Part shown: piece by piece, positions 5,765 through 7,090 of the stretch
Layout of the letters: each line of letters starts with the position of its first letter
How positions within the stretch are numbered: the stretch's first letter is position 1
Assembly (NCBI GenBank): GCA_020446285.1
Contig: JAGREZ010000135.1
Coordinates: forward strand, 6,391 to 13,480
Length of the DNA: 7,090 nt
Source: Geminicoccaceae bacterium
GTDB lineage: Bacteria; Pseudomonadota; Alphaproteobacteria; Geminicoccales; Geminicoccaceae
Direction: 5' to 3'
Position numbers and translations under genes: made by a program
Notes under the pieces: model-generated
What the model saw: only the letters and a program-made list of their open reading frames with translations
Database searches by the model: none
What the model was told of the DNA's origin: nothing

Positions 5765-7090
5765 TTGGCGTGGATCGGTGCGGGTCGCGAAAAGGTCCGT
5801 TTGACGGGGGCGGGGCGACTGGGTGCGCTGTCGCTCTTTTCCCTTCTGGCGGCGCTGATCGTCACCATGCCGCTCATGAGCGTCGCCGTCGATGCCGCGC
5901 GGCCGGCGAGCGATGTCTGGGGCCATGTTGCCGGACGTCTCGTGCCGCGCTACTTCGCCAATACGGTCTGGCTGTGTCTCGGCGTGGGCCTGCTCACGGC
6001 GGCGATCGGTGTCGGTGCCGCGTGGCTCGTCACCACCTATCGCTTTCGTGGCCGACGGTTGCTGGAATGGACGCTGATCCTGCCGCTCGCCATTCCGTCC
6101 TATGTCCAGGCCTATATCTACTACGATCTCACAAAGGTGAGCGGGCCCCTGCAGACAGCGCTTCGCGACTGGTTCGATGTCGGCGCCGACCGGTTCACGC
6201 TGCCGCCCCTGAGTTCCGTGCCGGGTGCCATCTTCGTCCTGTCGATGGCGCTCTACCCCTATGTCTATCTCGCCGCACGCGCGGGTTTCATGCAGCAGAC
6301 CGGAACACTCGTCGAGATCAGCCGCATGCTGGGTTGTTCGGCGACCGCCGCCTTCTTCCGGGTGACACTGCCGCTGGCACGACCGGCAATCGTCGTCGGC
6401 CTGTCGCTGGTGCTGATGGAGACGCTCGCCGACTATGGTGCGGTATCGTTGCTCGGTGTGCAGACATTCACGACCGGCATCTACAAGGCCTGGTTTTCCA
6501 TGGGAGACCGTGTGGCGGCGGCACAACTGGCTTCCATCCTGCTGCTCATCGTCCTGCTCCTCGTCCTCATCGAACGCCGTCATCGCCGCGGACAGTTCTT
6601 CAATACGGGTAACGACAGGCCGGCTGCGGCACAAAAGCTCAGGGGAAGCGGCGCCGGCGTCGCGCTCGTGGCCTGCATCATGCCCGCCCTGTTCGGTTTC
6701 ATCCTGCCTGTCGGCTATCTCGTTTCCATGCTGTTCGACCTTCCGCCGGGCCCGCCAAGGGATTTCACCCGCGCCGTCGGCAACACGTTGCTCGTTGCAT
6801 CCGTCACCACGACCCTCGCTGTCACGCTCGGCCTTCTCATGACCTACGGGGCGAGGCTCGCCGACACGCGGTTCGTGACCTTCCTCAACCGGCTCGCCGG
6901 AATGGGCTATGCCGTGCCGGGTCCGGTCATGGCCATCGGCACCCTGGTTCCGCTCGTGGCTGTCGATCATGCGCTGAACGATCTTGCGGGCCGGATGTTC
7001 GGCCTTGCGCCGGGGCTGCTCATCACCGGCAGTGTCGGCGCCCTGGTCTTTGCCTATCTCGCGCGGTTCATGACCGTTTCGCTCGGGGCC
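5765..7090 (+). CDS. fbpB: Ferric iron ABC transporter permease (FbpB type), 3' end missing
   Basis: This frame stays open to the right edge, giving 442 visible codons of a protein usually about 540-700 residues long. It is a two-domain inner-membrane permease. About ten hydrophobic segments are visible, near 20-42, 66-90, 100-120, 151-172, 207-226, 251-269, 298-323, 339-361, 383-400 and 416-437. The first cytoplasmic coupling (EAA) loop is at 184-203: E184, G190 and LP at 202-203. It is followed by METLADYG, TFTTGIYKAW and MGDRVAAAQLA segments typical of ferric permeases. The second domain starts near 295 and is cut just before its own EAA loop. The start is uncertain: an in-frame stop at 5726 limits it, and the candidates are TTG at 5765 (GGAG 9 bases upstream) and TTG at 5801 (AAGG 5 bases upstream). 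The next ATG, 5867, lies inside the first membrane segment. It pairs with the divergent ATPase. Confidence 0.88.
   Translation, partial: MAWIGAGREKVRLTGAGRLGALSLFSLLAALIVTMPLMSVAVDAARPASDVWGHVAGRLVPRYFANTVWLCLGVGLLTAAIGVGAAWLVTTYRFRGRRLLEWTLILPLAIPSYVQAYIYYDLTKVSGPLQTALRDWFDVGADRFTLPPLSSVPGAIFVLSMALYPYVYLAARAGFMQQTGTLVEISRMLGCSATAAFFRVTLPLARPAIVVGLSLVLMETLADYGAVSLLGVQTFTTGIYKAWFSMGDRVAAAQLASILLLIVLLLVLIERRHRRGQFFNTGNDRPAAAQKLRGSGAGVALVACIMPALFGFILPVGYLVSMLFDLPPGPPRDFTRAVGNTLLVASVTTTLAVTLGLLMTYGARLADTRFVTFLNRLAGMGYAVPGPVMAIGTLVPLVAVDHALNDLAGRMFGLAPGLLITGSVGALVFAYLARFMTVSLGA

Noticed and set aside
4567..6612. Very long plus-strand open frame (681 codons) across the ATPase and permease region
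   Set aside because: It is antisense to the ATPase, which has every ABC motif, and out of frame with the permease. Its translation has the Arg/Gly/Ala-rich look of a shadow frame with no recognisable domain.
5480..6970. Long minus-strand open frame (496 codons) opposite the permease
   Set aside because: The translation is dominated by charged residues and Gln/His/Arg, as expected for the complement of a GC-rich membrane protein gene. The opposite strand encodes clear permease motifs.

Overview
The window looks like chromosomal DNA from a GC-rich alphaproteobacterium, probably Hyphomicrobiales or Rhodobacterales-like. This is an inference from the adjacent phaA-phaB pair, the wording of the PhaB sequence (such as the YSAAKAG...ARAGITVNAICPGYIGTEM region), the codon bias, and a ferric-iron ABC transporter of the FbpB/FbpC type. 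No mobile element, tRNA, rRNA or CRISPR array was seen.

Layout. Positions 1-155 hold the 3' end of an acetyl-CoA acetyltransferase (phaA). A 411-bp spacer with two perfect inverted repeats and one more GC-rich hairpin follows. Then comes a complete acetoacetyl-CoA reductase (phaB, 567-1292). Together the two enzymes turn two acetyl-CoA into (R)-3-hydroxybutyryl-CoA, the monomer for polyhydroxyalkanoate storage. After phaB there is a 471-bp spacer with a long imperfect hairpin, a hairpin followed by T8 (likely terminator) and a candidate sigma-70-type promoter.

That promoter would serve a two-gene unit: an MFS transporter of the drug:H+ antiporter type (1764-3095) and a diguanylate cyclase (3095-4432). 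Their stop and start codons overlap as TGATG, which suggests translational coupling. The cyclase has an intact GGDEF signature but lacks a canonical RxxD inhibitory site.

The cyclase converges on a minus-strand ABC ATPase (4486-5598, FbpC type). This ATPase diverges from a plus-strand two-domain ferric permease (from about 5765, running off the right edge, FbpB type). The ATPase and permease should form one inner-membrane iron importer, but they are transcribed divergently from a 166-bp region. That region holds two copies of the palindrome GGAAAnATTCC with centres 45 bp apart, plus a third short palindrome. No periplasmic iron-binding protein gene lies inside the window.

Most genes belong to well-known families. 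The less ordinary signals are the paired palindromes in the iron-transport promoter region, the transporter-cyclase coupling with a degenerate I-site, and the structured phaA-phaB spacer. I do not see clear evidence for a wholly new system.
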